Shown: positions 15,755 to 24,772 of the stretch, piece after piece | How the letters are laid out: each line of letters begins with the position of its first letter | Position numbering within the stretch: the stretch's first letter is position 1 | Assembly: GCF_014649115.1 (NCBI RefSeq) | Contig: NZ_BMSK01000006.1 | Coordinates: 287,367-351,366 of the forward strand | Length of the DNA stretch: 64,000 nucleotides | Origin: Streptomyces eurythermus | Lineage (GTDB): Bacteria; Actinomycetota; Actinomycetes; Streptomycetales; Streptomycetaceae | Direction: 5' to 3' | The notes under the pieces: model-generated | The model's database searches: none | The model's input: only the letters and a program-made list of their open reading frames with translations | Told to the model about the DNA's origin: nothing | Translations under genes and position numbers: made by a program

Positions 15755-18028
15755 TCAGTCCAGGGGGACGGCCACCTCGCCCGTGCCGGTCGCGCTCGCG
15801 CCGCCGCCCGCGACGCGCACGGTGAAGGGCCGGCCGGTGCCGCGCGCGGTGACCCGCAGCCCGGTGCCGTCGCGGCGGACGGTGAAGGTGGCGGCGGGGG
15901 TGCCCGACAGATCGGGGACCGTGACCTCGGCGGTGAAGTCCGGCTCCCCCGTGGGGTGGACGAGCAGGGTGGGGGTGTCCAGCCAGTCGCCGTCGGGGCG
16001 GCTGTCGTCGGCGGCCAGCGGCAGGACGGCGCCCTCACGGACGTACAGCGGCAGGCTGTCGTAGTCGTGCCGCTCGGTGCGCCAGGCCGGTCCGGTGACC
16101 CGCTCGCCGGACAGCAGGTGCGTCCAGGTGCCCCCGGGCAGGTAGACCTCCACCTCGCCGTCCTCCGTGAACACCGGGGCGACCAGCAGATCGGGGCCCA
16201 GCATGTACTGGCGGTCCAGCGGGCGGCACGCCGGGTCGTGCGGGAACTCCAGGAGCATCGGGCGCATCACCGGCACGCCGGTGCGGTGGGCCTCGGCCGC
16301 GGCGCCGTACAGATAGGGCATGAGACGGTGCTTGAGCAGCGTGAACCGCCGGGCGACCGCCACGGCCTCCTCGCCGAAGTTCCACGGCACCCGGTACGAC
16401 GTGGAGCCGTGCAGGCGGCTGTGCGAGGAGAGCAGGCCGAAGGCGAGCCAGCGCTTGAACACCGACGGGTCGGGGGTGCCCTCGAAGCCGCCGATGTCAT
16501 GACTCCAGAAGCCGAAGCCGCTCAGCGACAGGGACAGCCCGCCGCGCAGGGACTCCGCCATGGCCTCGAAGGACGCCCAGCAGTCGCCGCCCCAGTGCAC
16601 CGGGTACTGCTGCCCGCCCGCGGTCGCCGAGCGGGCGAAGAGGACGGCCTCGCCCTCGCCCCGCTCCTTCAGCAGGAGTTCGAAGACCGTCCGGTTGTAC
16701 AGGTGGGTGTAGTAGTTGTGCATCCGCTCCGGGTCGGAGCCGTCGTGCCAGACGACATCGGTGGGAACGCGCTCGCCGAAGTCGGTCTTGAAACAGTCCA
16801 CGCCCTGGTCGAGCAGCGCCTTCAGCTTGGCCTGGAACCAGGCGCGGGCGTCGGGGCTGGTGAAGTCGACCAGACCCATGCCGGCCTGCCACAGGTCCCA
16901 CTGCCAGACGTCGCCGTCCGGCCGGCGCACCAGGTGGCCGAGGGCCGCCGCCTCCTCGAAGAGCGGGGACTTCTGCGCGATGTACGGGTTGATCCACGCG
17001 CTGACCCGCAGGCCCTTCTCCTTCAGCCGGGCCAGCATGCCCTCCGGGTCGGGGAAGACGGCCGGGTCCCACTGGAAGTCGCACCACTGGTACTCGCGCA
17101 TCCAGAAGCAGTCGAAGTGGAAGACCGACAGCGGGATGCCGCGCTCGGCCATGCCGTCGACGAAGGACATCACGGTCGCCTCGTCGTAGTCGGTGGTGAA
17201 CGACGTGGTCAGCCACAGGCCGAAGGACCAGGCGGGCGGCAGCGCCGGACGGCCGGTCAGGGCGGTGTAGCGGGCGAGCACCTCCTTCGGGGTGGGACCG
17301 GCGATCACGTAGTACTCGATGCTCTGCTCCTCGACGCTGAACTGCACCTGGCCGACGGACTCCGAGCCGACCTCGAACGAGACCTTGCCGGGGTGGTTGA
17401 CGAACACGCCGTAGCCGCGTGAGGAGAGGTAGAACGGGATGTTCTTGTAGGCCTGTTCGCTGCTGGTGCCGCCGTCCGCCTGCCAGATGTCCACCACCTG
17501 GCCGTTCTTCACGAACGGCGTGAAGCGCTCGCCGAGGCCGTAGACCTGCTCGCCCACGCCGAGGGCGAGCTGGGCCAGGACATGGTGGGCGCCGTCGTCG
17601 GTGATCGCGAAGGCGGTGCCCTTGGCGCCCGCCCGGGTCAGCTCCCGGCCGTCCGCGCCGAGGAACGCCAGGGCCCACGGGGCCGCCTCGTCCAGGCGGA
17701 GGGTCAGCGGACCGCTGGTCAGCTCCGTGACCGTGCCCTCCCGGCGCACCTCGCCCGCGCCGTCCGGCTCCTCGCCCAGGGCGAAGTCCGGGCCGGGGCG
17801 GCGCTTGCCGGCGTGGTGGGTGACCCGCACACCGATGACGCCCTCGGCGGGGGAGAAGCAGTCGACCGTGAGCAGCGGCGCGTTGAGCGTGTCCCCTCTC
17901 CGCGCCACGTTCTGTACGGCCGCATAGGCGGTGAAGCGCTTCGATGACAGACGCACATCACGCGGCTGCACCGCGTAGGAGATCTGCACGCCGTCGCGGA
18001 CGCGCCAGAAGCCGTTGGTGAACTTCAT
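15755..18028 (-). CDS. yicI: GH31 alpha-xylosidase
   Basis: 757 residues from ATG 18028 (MKFTNGFWRVRDG) with GAGGAAG upstream; a start 26 codons earlier is less likely. It is close to E. coli YicI in length and sequence: FGLWLTTSFTTDYDEATV, WMREYQWCDFQWDP, nucleophile loop DCFKTDFGERVP (Asp) and acid/base loop PVHWGGDCWASF (Asp). YicI-type enzymes release alpha-xylose from isoprimeverose and xyloglucan oligosaccharides. There is no signal peptide, so it acts in the cytoplasm. It is divergent from a sugar ABC importer, which suggests uptake and breakdown of xylosylated oligosaccharides. Confidence 0.93.
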   Translation of the reverse strand: MKFTNGFWRVRDGVQISYAVQPRDVRLSSKRFTAYAAVQNVARRGDTLNAPLLTVDCFSPAEGVIGVRVTHHAGKRRPGPDFALGEEPDGAGEVRREGTVTELTSGPLTLRLDEAAPWALAFLGADGRELTRAGAKGTAFAITDDGAHHVLAQLALGVGEQVYGLGERFTPFVKNGQVVDIWQADGGTSSEQAYKNIPFYLSSRGYGVFVNHPGKVSFEVGSESVGQVQFSVEEQSIEYYVIAGPTPKEVLARYTALTGRPALPPAWSFGLWLTTSFTTDYDEATVMSFVDGMAERGIPLSVFHFDCFWMREYQWCDFQWDPAVFPDPEGMLARLKEKGLRVSAWINPYIAQKSPLFEEAAALGHLVRRPDGDVWQWDLWQAGMGLVDFTSPDARAWFQAKLKALLDQGVDCFKTDFGERVPTDVVWHDGSDPERMHNYYTHLYNRTVFELLLKERGEGEAVLFARSATAGGQQYPVHWGGDCWASFEAMAESLRGGLSLSLSGFGFWSHDIGGFEGTPDPSVFKRWLAFGLLSSHSRLHGSTSYRVPWNFGEEAVAVARRFTLLKHRLMPYLYGAAAEAHRTGVPVMRPMLLEFPHDPACRPLDRQYMLGPDLLVAPVFTEDGEVEVYLPGGTWTHLLSGERVTGPAWRTERHDYDSLPLYVREGAVLPLAADDSRPDGDWLDTPTLLVHPTGEPDFTAEVTVPDLSGTPAATFTVRRDGTGLRVTARGTGRPFTVRVAGGGASATGTGEVAVPLD
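17932..17944. promoter_or_regulatory. Candidate LacI-type operator inside the alpha-xylosidase gene
   Basis: TGAAGCGCTTCGA contains the perfect palindrome GAAGCGCTTC with the central CG typical of LacI-family operators. It lies about 90 bp inside the alpha-xylosidase gene. The reverse complement of the same 13-mer, TCGAAGCGCTTCA, occurs at 18313-18325 at the start of the divergent binding-protein gene. In both places it encodes Ser-Lys-Arg-Phe, so coding coincidence is possible. Confidence 0.4.
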
Positions 18029-18309
18029 GTTCTTCCTCGGGGGAGCTGGAGTGGTTCGAGTAGGGCGCGGAGGCGCCGCCCGGCGATTCGATCGTACACA
18101 GAACACCTCCCGGCCGGGCAGGTCCCGGCGCCGATAAATCCCTTCTGAACAGGGGCGATTACGGATTTCCCGACGCTCGTCACCGGAGGCGCGGGGGAAC
18201 GGGGATGTGCTCGGGTCTGGCGCGACGGCCCGTGCATGGCGTATTAGTCATCACCATAAACAAAGGCGTCCGGCGCCGTTGCCGGACGGTACGACAGCAA
18301 GGGCCGTAC

Positions 18310-19548
18310 ATGTCGAAGCGCTTCAATAGACGCTCCCGCAGGGCCGTGATACCTCTCGCCGTCGTCTGCGCCCTGCTCGCCGGGGCGGCACTGACCGGCT
18401 GCGGCCGGCAGCGCGACGGCTCCGTCTACACCGTGCTGAACTCCTCGACCGACGAGACGTACCACCGCTGGGACGCCGAGGCGATGGCCCGGTGCGGCGA
18501 GCGGCTCGGCGTCACCGTCGAGCAGCAGAGCGTCCCGGCGGCCCAGGTGATGACCAAGGCGCTGCGCATGGCCTCCTCGAAGTCGCTGCCGGACATCGTG
18601 CAGTTCGACGCCTCGGAGATGCCGGTGTTCGCCGAGGCCGGCGGGCTGACCGACCTCAGGACGCTCGGACTGGACACCGACGGCGTGCCGCGCGGCATCG
18701 TCAACTTCGGTTCCTACCGGGGGACGTACTACGGAGCCGCCCGGTCGGTGAACACCCTCGCGCTCTTCTACAACAAGGACCTCCTCGGCCAGGCGGGCCT
18801 GAAAGTGCCCACCACCTGGGCGGAGCTGCGCGAGACCGCGCGCGAGCTGACCCGGGGCAAGCGCTACGGCATCGCGCTCAGCGCGGGCGGCGCCGAGGAC
18901 GGCGTCTTCCAGTTCACGCCGTTCATGTGGTCCAACGGCGGCGACGAGACCCGCCTCGACGGGCCGAGGGTCGTCGAGGCCCTGGACTACTGGAAGAGCC
19001 TGCTGAAGGACGGCTCGCTGTCGAAGTCGACGGTGGGCTGGACCCAGGCCGACGTCAACGACCAGTTCATGGCGGGCAACGCGGCGATGATGATCAACGG
19101 CCCGTGGCAGGTCGAGACCCTGAACACCAAGAAGTCACTGCACTGGGGCATCGCCCGGATCCCCGTGCCCAAGCCCGGCGCGAAGTCCGTCGCCCCGCTG
19201 GGCGGTGCCGTGCTCACCGTCCCGGACACCGGCGACGAGCGGCGGGAGCGGATGGCGGCGAAGATCGTCGGCTGCCTGACGAGCGAGCGCGAGCAGCTGA
19301 CCTACGCGCGCAACAGCTGGATGGTCCCGGCCGACGAGAAGGCCGCCGCCGTCTGGCGCGGGCAGGTGCCCCAACTGGACGCGCTGGCCGACCAGGTGGC
19401 CGCGGCCCGGTCCCGTACGGCCCGGCTCGGCGCCGGCTGGCCGGCCGTGTCGCTCGCCCTGCAGAGCGCCTTCCAGGCCGCCCTGACCGGCCAGTCCAGC
19501 CAGGCCGCCCTCCAGCGTGCCCAGCAGCGGGCCACGAACGGGAACTGA
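18310..19548 (+). CDS. Sugar ABC transporter substrate-binding lipoprotein
   Basis: 412 residues from ATG 18310 with AAGGG. The signal sequence has a twin-arginine-like basic start and a lipobox LTGC (Cys31), so it is anchored outside the membrane. The mature protein is a family 1-type solute-binding protein: SLPDIVQFDASEMPVFAEAG, NTLALFYNKDLLGQAGL, PTTWAELRETARELT, AAMMINGPWQVE. It forms an operon with two permeases. No ATPase is present; Streptomyces sugar systems commonly share MsiK. Together with the divergent alpha-xylosidase this suggests a xylosylated oligosaccharide as ligand. Confidence 0.9.
   Translation: MSKRFNRRSRRAVIPLAVVCALLAGAALTGCGRQRDGSVYTVLNSSTDETYHRWDAEAMARCGERLGVTVEQQSVPAAQVMTKALRMASSKSLPDIVQFDASEMPVFAEAGGLTDLRTLGLDTDGVPRGIVNFGSYRGTYYGAARSVNTLALFYNKDLLGQAGLKVPTTWAELRETARELTRGKRYGIALSAGGAEDGVFQFTPFMWSNGGDETRLDGPRVVEALDYWKSLLKDGSLSKSTVGWTQADVNDQFMAGNAAMMINGPWQVETLNTKKSLHWGIARIPVPKPGAKSVAPLGGAVLTVPDTGDERRERMAAKIVGCLTSEREQLTYARNSWMVPADEKAAAVWRGQVPQLDALADQVAAARSRTARLGAGWPAVSLALQSAFQAALTGQSSQAALQRAQQRATNGN
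18313..18325. promoter_or_regulatory. Candidate LacI-type operator at the importer start codon
   Basis: TCGAAGCGCTTCA, with palindrome GAAGCGCTTC, begins one base after the start codon of the binding-protein gene. It matches the site at 17932-17944 in the divergent gene (opposite orientation). The 280-bp gap 18029-18309 between the genes also has a GTCCGG...CCGGAC dyad about 40 bp before the start. No LacI-type gene lies in this window. Confidence 0.42.
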
Positions 19549-19559
19549 GGTACGCGCAG

Positions 19560-20504
19560 ATGACCACGCCCACCGTCACCGCGCGCGGCGCGGCGCCCGC
19601 GGCCGGCGTACCGGCCGCCGCCCGGCCGCGCTCCCGGCGACCCCTCGCCCAGTGGGGGTTCGTCGCCCCCGCCGTGCTGTTCATGCTGCTGTTCTTCGGC
19701 TACCCGCTCGTCCGCAACGTCGTGATGAGCTTCCAGCACTACACGCCGAAGACGTTCTTCACCGGCGAGGCGCCCCTCAACGGGTTCGACAACTGGTCGG
19801 CGGTCTTCCGGGACGCCCTGTTCGGCAAGGCCCTGTGGCACACGCTCGTCTTCACCGCGGGCTCGCTGCTCGGCCAGTTCTGCGCGGGCCTCGCCCTCGC
19901 CGTCTTCTTCACCCGCAGGTTCCCGCTGAACGGCGTCCTGCGGTCGCTGATCCTGCTGCCCTGGCTGGTGCCCATGGTGGTCTCCGGCATCGTGTGGCGA
20001 CGCATCCTGGACCAGGACACGGGTGTACTGAACTCCTTCCTGGACGCCGTCGGCCTGGACGGACACACTCCATGGCTGACCAGTCCGCACATGGCCCTGC
20101 TCTCGGTCATCCTGGTCAACATATGGATCGGGATCCCGTTCAACATGGTCATCCTGTACGGCGGTCTCCAGGAGGTGCCCCGCGAGCTGTACGAGGCCGC
20201 CGCCCTGGACGGCGCCACCGCCTGGCGGACCTTCCGGTCCGTCACCCTGCCGACGCTCCGTCCCGTCATCACGGTCGTCCTCGTCCTGGGCTTCATGTCG
20301 ACGGTCAAGATCCTCGACCTGATCCTCGCCCTCACCGACGGCGGCCCCGCCGACGCCACCCAGACCCTGGGCACGCTCACCTACCAGAACTCCTTCGTAC
20401 GGCTGGACTTCGGGGCCGGCGCCGTCGTCGGCAACGTACTGATCCTGATCTCCGCGGTCTTCGCGGTGTTCTACCTGCGGGCCAACCGCACCGAGGGGAA
20501 GTGA
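19560..20504 (+). CDS. Sugar ABC transporter permease (MalF-type)
   Basis: 314 residues, 11 bases after the binding-protein gene. Six membrane helices follow a Pro/Ala-rich N-terminus, the first being GFVAPAVLFMLLFFGYPLV. The EAA loop that docks the ATPase reads ELYEAAALDGATAWRTFRSV (about residues 210-229). The C-terminus ends VFAVFYLRANRTEGK. It forms the membrane channel with the next gene product; energy is presumably supplied by a shared ATPase encoded elsewhere. Confidence 0.92.
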   Translation: MTTPTVTARGAAPAAGVPAAARPRSRRPLAQWGFVAPAVLFMLLFFGYPLVRNVVMSFQHYTPKTFFTGEAPLNGFDNWSAVFRDALFGKALWHTLVFTAGSLLGQFCAGLALAVFFTRRFPLNGVLRSLILLPWLVPMVVSGIVWRRILDQDTGVLNSFLDAVGLDGHTPWLTSPHMALLSVILVNIWIGIPFNMVILYGGLQEVPRELYEAAALDGATAWRTFRSVTLPTLRPVITVVLVLGFMSTVKILDLILALTDGGPADATQTLGTLTYQNSFVRLDFGAGAVVGNVLILISAVFAVFYLRANRTEGK

Positions 20505-20510
20505 CCTGCG

Positions 20511-21344
20511 ATGGCCGCCGAGAACGTCAAACCGCGAGCGAGCCGGCGCCGTTGGGGCTCCACCGTGGCCGGGGTGCTGGTCCTGGCCGTGATGCTGTTC
20601 CCGCTGTACTGGATGCTCGACACCGCGCTCCAGCCCGAGGCCGGGCTGCTGGAGGTCGGTCCGGTACCGCACCGCCTGGACCTGTCCGGTTTCTCCAAGG
20701 CGCTCGACGACCAGGGCGGGCATCTGCTGACCTCGCTGCTGGTCTCGCTCGGCGCGGTCGTCATCTGCCTGGCGATCGCGGCCCCGGCCGCCTACGGGCT
20801 GGCCCGTTTCCGGCTGCGCGGCACACGCGCCATCGTGTTCGGCACCCTGATCACCCAGATGGTGCCCGGCATCGTCATCGCCAACGCCCTGTACACCTCG
20901 TACGTCGATCTGGGCCTGGTCAACTCCTACTTCGGGCTGATGCTCGCGGACGCCTCCCTGGGCATCCCCTTCTCCATCGTGCTGATGCGGTCGTTCATGC
21001 AGTCCATACCCGGCGAGGTGATCGAGGCGGCGGAGATGGACGGGGCGGGACGGCTGCGCACCTTCCTGCGGGTGGTGCTGCCGATGAGCCGCAACTCCCT
21101 GATCACCTCGGGCCTGTTCGCCTTCCTGTTCTCGTGGAGCGACTTCATGTTCGCGCTCACCCTCAACACCACCGACGACGTCAAGCCGGTCACGCTGGGC
21201 ATCTACCAGTACATCGGCGCGCACGTGGGCGACTGGGGCTCGGTGATGGCCGCGTCCGTGCTGTCCGCGGTGCCCGCCGCGATCCTGCTCGTCCTCGCGC
21301 AGAAGTACATCGCCGCAGGCATCACCGGCGGCTCCGTCAAGTGA
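20511..21344 (+). CDS. Sugar ABC transporter permease (MalG-type)
   Basis: 277 residues, six bases after the first permease gene, last gene of the importer operon. Helices begin VAGVLVLAVMLFPLYWMLDT, and the EAA loop is EVIEAAEMDGAGRLRTFLRV (about residues 170-189), followed by PMSRNSLITSGLFAFLFSWSD. The C-terminal end, AQKYIAAGITGGSVK, is the usual MalG-type tail. It pairs with the preceding permease. Confidence 0.92.
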   Translation: MAAENVKPRASRRRWGSTVAGVLVLAVMLFPLYWMLDTALQPEAGLLEVGPVPHRLDLSGFSKALDDQGGHLLTSLLVSLGAVVICLAIAAPAAYGLARFRLRGTRAIVFGTLITQMVPGIVIANALYTSYVDLGLVNSYFGLMLADASLGIPFSIVLMRSFMQSIPGEVIEAAEMDGAGRLRTFLRVVLPMSRNSLITSGLFAFLFSWSDFMFALTLNTTDDVKPVTLGIYQYIGAHVGDWGSVMAASVLSAVPAAILLVLAQKYIAAGITGGSVK

Positions 21345-21929
21345 CCTCCAGGGTACGGCGGATGTCCGGCGTTCACCGTTCGGCCATGCCTTCGCGGCGG
21401 ATCCAGCGGGACAGGGTGGGGTTGTCGACGGGCGTGATCACACTGGCGGTGGCGCGACATGGCGGTCGTCGCCCAGCAGCGTCAGAGTCATGCACCGGAT
21501 ACCACCAGGGTGCTCGACATCGAGGCAAGAGATTCACGCCGGTCACGCCGGGCCGAATGCCGCCGCTCCGGTTCGACGCGGACGACCCGGCCTCCCCGCG
21601 CTTCGCCCGCCCGCCCCCGCGGGAGACCGTCGGGAGCCTGCGGGCATGAGGCATCCACCGAGCGCCTCCAGTATGCCCGGCGGCCGTCGCGGCCGGGCTC
21701 GACTTGCCGTCGCGGCCGGGGAGCCGCAGCATGGCCGGAAAGACGGATCCGAGGGCGACAGCCGCGAGGCGGACCGCCGTAAGGCAGGTGAGACCCGGAG
21801 ACACACGAGGCAGCATCTCGGGTTGTGCGTCCGTGGATGACGTGCCTCCGATCGACCCACCGTGGTTTCCGGCCTCCCGCTTCCCGTTCCGGGGCGCTGC
21901 GAGGCCGAGGACGTCTGGGAGGCCGGCCA
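21345..21929. other. 585-bp intergenic stretch without a recognisable gene
   Basis: Both strands were read. A minus-strand frame at about 21373-21816 is open but does not resemble a known protein; only its end (VDNPTLSRWIRREGMAER) looks protein-like, so it could be a decayed gene tail. The 15-mer GCCGTCGCGGCCGGG occurs twice near 21680-21720. The last 30 bases hold the DhaK ribosome site. No clear promoter for DhaK was found. Confidence 0.5.
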
Positions 21930-22925
21930 GTGGTGTACTTCACGAATTCGCTCGACCGAATGGTCCCCGACGCACTGGCCGGGTTCGCCCGAGTCCACGC
22001 CGACCTCGTCGTCCACGACGAGGCGGCCGGTTTCTTCCGGGCCCGGCACCCCGCCCCCGGCCGCCGCGTGGCGATCGTGTCGGGCGGCGGCTCCGGACAC
22101 GAACCGCTGCACCTCGGCTTCCTCGGCGCGGGCATGCTGGACGCCGTGTGCCCCGGCCAGTTGATGGCCTCCCCGCACAACCGCCAGGTGTTCGACGCCT
22201 CCCGCGCCGTGTCGCGCGGCGCGGGCGTGCTGCACCTGGTGAAGAACTACACGGGGGACCGCATCAACTTCGGCATCGCGGCCGAGCGGCTCGCCCATGA
22301 GGGCATCGACTGCGCCCGTGTGCTGATCGACGACGATCTGGCGTCGGACTCACCCGAGTCGGCCACGGGCCGTCGGGGAACCGGGGCCGCCGTACTGGTG
22401 GAGAAGGTCCTCGGGGCCGCCGCGGACACCGGCCTCGGGTTGCGCGAACTCGCCGATTTCGGCACCGAGTTGGTGAGCCGCTGCCGTAGCCTCGCGGTCG
22501 CCTCGGCCGCACATCGCACACCGGCCACGGGGCGTTCCGCCTTCGACCTGGCCGAGGGGGACCTCGAGTGGGGGGTCGGCATCCACGGCGAGCGGGCCCG
22601 CCGCACGGAATCCCGGCCGGCCCTGGACGAGCTGGTCACCCGGATGACGGAGGAACTGCTCGCCGCGCTGGACCCGGCCGCCGGTGACTCGGTCATCGCC
22701 CTGGTCAACGGGCTCGGCGGGGTGACGCGTCTGGAGTTGTACGGCGTGGCGCGGGAACTCGCGACGCGCCTGGACCGGTGGGGACTCGTCCTCGAACGCG
22801 TCCTCGTGGGCGACTTCGTGACCGCGCTGGACATGCGCGGCTTCTCGCTCACGCTGATGCGGGCGGACCCGGAGACGGTCAAATGGTTCGACGCGCCCGC
22901 GCACACGCCCTCATGGCCCCGGTGA
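21930..22925 (+). CDS. dhaK: Dihydroxyacetone kinase subunit DhaK
   Basis: 331 residues from GTG 21930, with GGGAGG seven bases upstream. It shows the DhaK fold: YFTNSLDRMVPDALAGFARV at the N-terminus, the substrate loop VSGGGSGHEPLHLGFLGAGM, LVKNYTGDRINFGIAAE and GVGIHGERARR, whose His forms the covalent hemiaminal with dihydroxyacetone. It works with DhaL, encoded next. No phosphotransfer subunit DhaM is nearby, so the phosphate donor (ATP or a DhaM encoded elsewhere) is open. Related sugar-kinase paralogs (e.g. erythrulose kinases) are an alternative. Confidence 0.88.
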   Translation: MVYFTNSLDRMVPDALAGFARVHADLVVHDEAAGFFRARHPAPGRRVAIVSGGGSGHEPLHLGFLGAGMLDAVCPGQLMASPHNRQVFDASRAVSRGAGVLHLVKNYTGDRINFGIAAERLAHEGIDCARVLIDDDLASDSPESATGRRGTGAAVLVEKVLGAAADTGLGLRELADFGTELVSRCRSLAVASAAHRTPATGRSAFDLAEGDLEWGVGIHGERARRTESRPALDELVTRMTEELLAALDPAAGDSVIALVNGLGGVTRLELYGVARELATRLDRWGLVLERVLVGDFVTALDMRGFSLTLMRADPETVKWFDAPAHTPSWPR

Positions 22926-22950
22926 CCAAGGGCGGGCAGGAGGTGGCACC

Positions 22951-23715
22951 ATGCTGGAGCACTACTCGGCGCAGGACGACGCGGCATCCCCGGACAGTGC
23001 TGTCGCGAGCACGACGTGGACGGACGCCCCTGCCGCGGACGCGGCCTTCACCGAAGGCTGGATGCGGAGGTTCGCCGCCTCCGTCCGGGCCACCGAGGCC
23101 CAGCTCACCGCGCTCGACCAGCGGGTGGGCGACGGCGACTTCGGTACGAATCTCCGTTCGGGACTCGACGCGTCCGTGCGCGCACTGGACCAGGCGGGGG
23201 CGGTGTCACCGGCTGCCACCGTGCGGGCCGGCGGACCGCTGCGGACGGTGGCGACCGTCTTCCTGGACGGGGTCGGCGGCACCAGCGGCCCGCTGTTCGG
23301 GCTGCTGCTGACGGAACTGGCGCTGGCGGCGGTCGGCCCGGTCCTGGACGTGGCCGCGCTGCGGGCCGGTCTCACCGGCGGGCTCGCCGCCGTACAGCGG
23401 GTCGGCGAGGCGCGGCCGGGGGACAAGACCCTCGTGGACGCCCTGTATCCGGCGTGCGAGGCGCTGCGCGTGTGTCCGGAGCAGGCCGGAAGCCGGGTGG
23501 CCCTCGCCCATGCGTCGCGCGCCGCATGGGAGGGGGTGCGCTTGACGGCACGTCTGCGTGCGCGCCGTGGCCGGGCCAGCTACGTCGGCGAGCGGGGCAG
23601 GGGAGTGCCGGACCCCGGTGCGGTGGGCGTCGGCCTGCTGCTCTCCTCGGCCGACGGCGTGGTCACCGTACTGCCGCCGTTCGTGACGGGCCCGGCGCCG
23701 CGGCGCCCGGACTGA
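22951..23715 (+). CDS. dhaL: Dihydroxyacetone kinase nucleotide-binding subunit DhaL
   Basis: 254 residues, 25 bases after DhaK. The metal/nucleotide site is clear: TALDQRVGDGDFGTNL (Asp residues binding Mg-ADP/ATP) and GGTSGPLFGLLLTELALA. It has an extra N-terminal stretch of about 35 residues and a C-terminal extension compared with the usual 210-residue DhaL. It completes a DhaK-DhaL kinase for dihydroxyacetone or a similar short ketose. A HAD phosphatase gene converges on it. Confidence 0.87.
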   Translation: MLEHYSAQDDAASPDSAVASTTWTDAPAADAAFTEGWMRRFAASVRATEAQLTALDQRVGDGDFGTNLRSGLDASVRALDQAGAVSPAATVRAGGPLRTVATVFLDGVGGTSGPLFGLLLTELALAAVGPVLDVAALRAGLTGGLAAVQRVGEARPGDKTLVDALYPACEALRVCPEQAGSRVALAHASRAAWEGVRLTARLRARRGRASYVGERGRGVPDPGAVGVGLLLSSADGVVTVLPPFVTGPAPRRPD

Positions 23716-23779
23716 ACGAGCGGCGACCCGCCTCCCGGGGACGGACCCGGCCCACCGTTCGCCCGCCGTGGGACGGCGG

Positions 23780-24532
23780 TCACGGAGCCGTGGCCTGCTG
23801 AAGCCCGGAACCGGTCGGTGACGGAGCCGCGGCGGGCTTGGGCGGTGAGGTCCGCAGCGGTGTCCGCTCGGTGGCCCAGCGGATGATCCGCGGATCCTCG
23901 AGCGTCTCGACCCACAGGTCGGTCAGGGCGGCGGTCTCCTCGCCGGGCCAAGGCCCGGCGCCGAGCACCGTCAGTCCGGCCCGGACCGCGGCGAGGATCC
24001 CGCAGTGCGTGTCCTCGACCGCCATCGTGTCGGCCGGATCGGCGCCGCAGCGCTGGGCGGCCGTCAGATAGACGTCCGGGTCGGGCTTGGGCCGGATCGT
24101 GCCCTCGGGCACCACCACGGCGCGGAAGTGACGGAGCAGCCCGGCCTCTTCCAGACCGGGTTCGACCACGTCACGGGGGCAGTTGCTGGCGACGGCCAAC
24201 GGGGCGAAGGCGGCCGCCGCCCGCACCAGGTCGCGGGCGCCCGGCATGATCACCGGGTGGTCGCAGACCAGGGCGCGGAAGTGCCGGAGCAGCCGGTCGG
24301 CGAGGTCCCCTCCCAGTTCGGGACGGCCTCCCTCGTCGGCCATGAGCTGCCCGCACTCGGTGTAGTGCAGGCCCTTGGCCCGTTCCGCGAAGCCCGCGGC
24401 CGGGGAGAGGCCCACGTCGTCGAGAACCCGCCGGCGGGCGGTCTCCCAGTGTCGTTCGGTGTCCAGCAGCGTGCCGTCGCAGTCGAAGACGACGGCCGCC
24501 GGTGTCCAGGAAAGGATGCGATGAAGCGTCAT
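23780..24532 (-). CDS. HAD-superfamily (subfamily IA) phosphatase
   Basis: 250 residues. HAD motifs: I VVFDCDGTLLDTERHW with nucleophile Asp, II LAVASNCPRD, III GTIRPKPDPDVYLTAA with the Lys, IV AVEDTHCGILAAVRAG. The helical cap lies between motifs I and II, as in beta-phosphoglucomutase or sugar-phosphate phosphatases. Neighbouring dihydroxyacetone kinase genes suggest a small sugar phosphate as substrate, by inference only. The leader from its predicted promoter would be about 190 bases. Confidence 0.88.
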   Translation of the reverse strand: MTLHRILSWTPAAVVFDCDGTLLDTERHWETARRRVLDDVGLSPAAGFAERAKGLHYTECGQLMADEGGRPELGGDLADRLLRHFRALVCDHPVIMPGARDLVRAAAAFAPLAVASNCPRDVVEPGLEEAGLLRHFRAVVVPEGTIRPKPDPDVYLTAAQRCGADPADTMAVEDTHCGILAAVRAGLTVLGAGPWPGEETAALTDLWVETLEDPRIIRWATERTPLRTSPPKPAAAPSPTGSGLQQATAP

Positions 24533-24717
24533 CTGTGTGCTTTCCGTTCGGATGGGCCGCGAGAGCGCAGACCGGGGCGTGACGTCCTCTCACCGCGGGG
24601 GTGTGAGCGGCGCCGACGGGCCACCCGTGTGCGCGGGGCGGCGCAGGGTTCCGGGCGGGGCCGGAGGTCGTACGGTCGGCCGTTGACGCCCGTACGGACT
24701 AGTCCCACCAGGGAACA

Positions 24718-24758
24718 TAACGATCGTTACGCTAGATTTGGTCACACATGGCAGTCAA
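24718..24758 (-). promoter_or_regulatory. Promoter with palindromic operator upstream of the HAD gene
   Basis: Leftward promoter: TTGACT (24758-24753), an 18-bp spacer and TAGCGT (24734-24729). The perfect 12-bp palindrome TAACGATCGTTA (24718-24729) sits directly downstream, over the expected start site, which is a repressor-like placement. The 240-bp gap 24533-24772 between the HAD and AfsA genes contains nothing else that I can recognise. Confidence 0.55.
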
Positions 24759-24772
24759 GCGGTGACGTCAAG

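Noticed and set aside
21373..21816. A 147-codon minus-strand ORF before DhaK
   Set aside because: No ribosome site or family resemblance, and codon pattern unlike its neighbours; at most a decayed gene tail.
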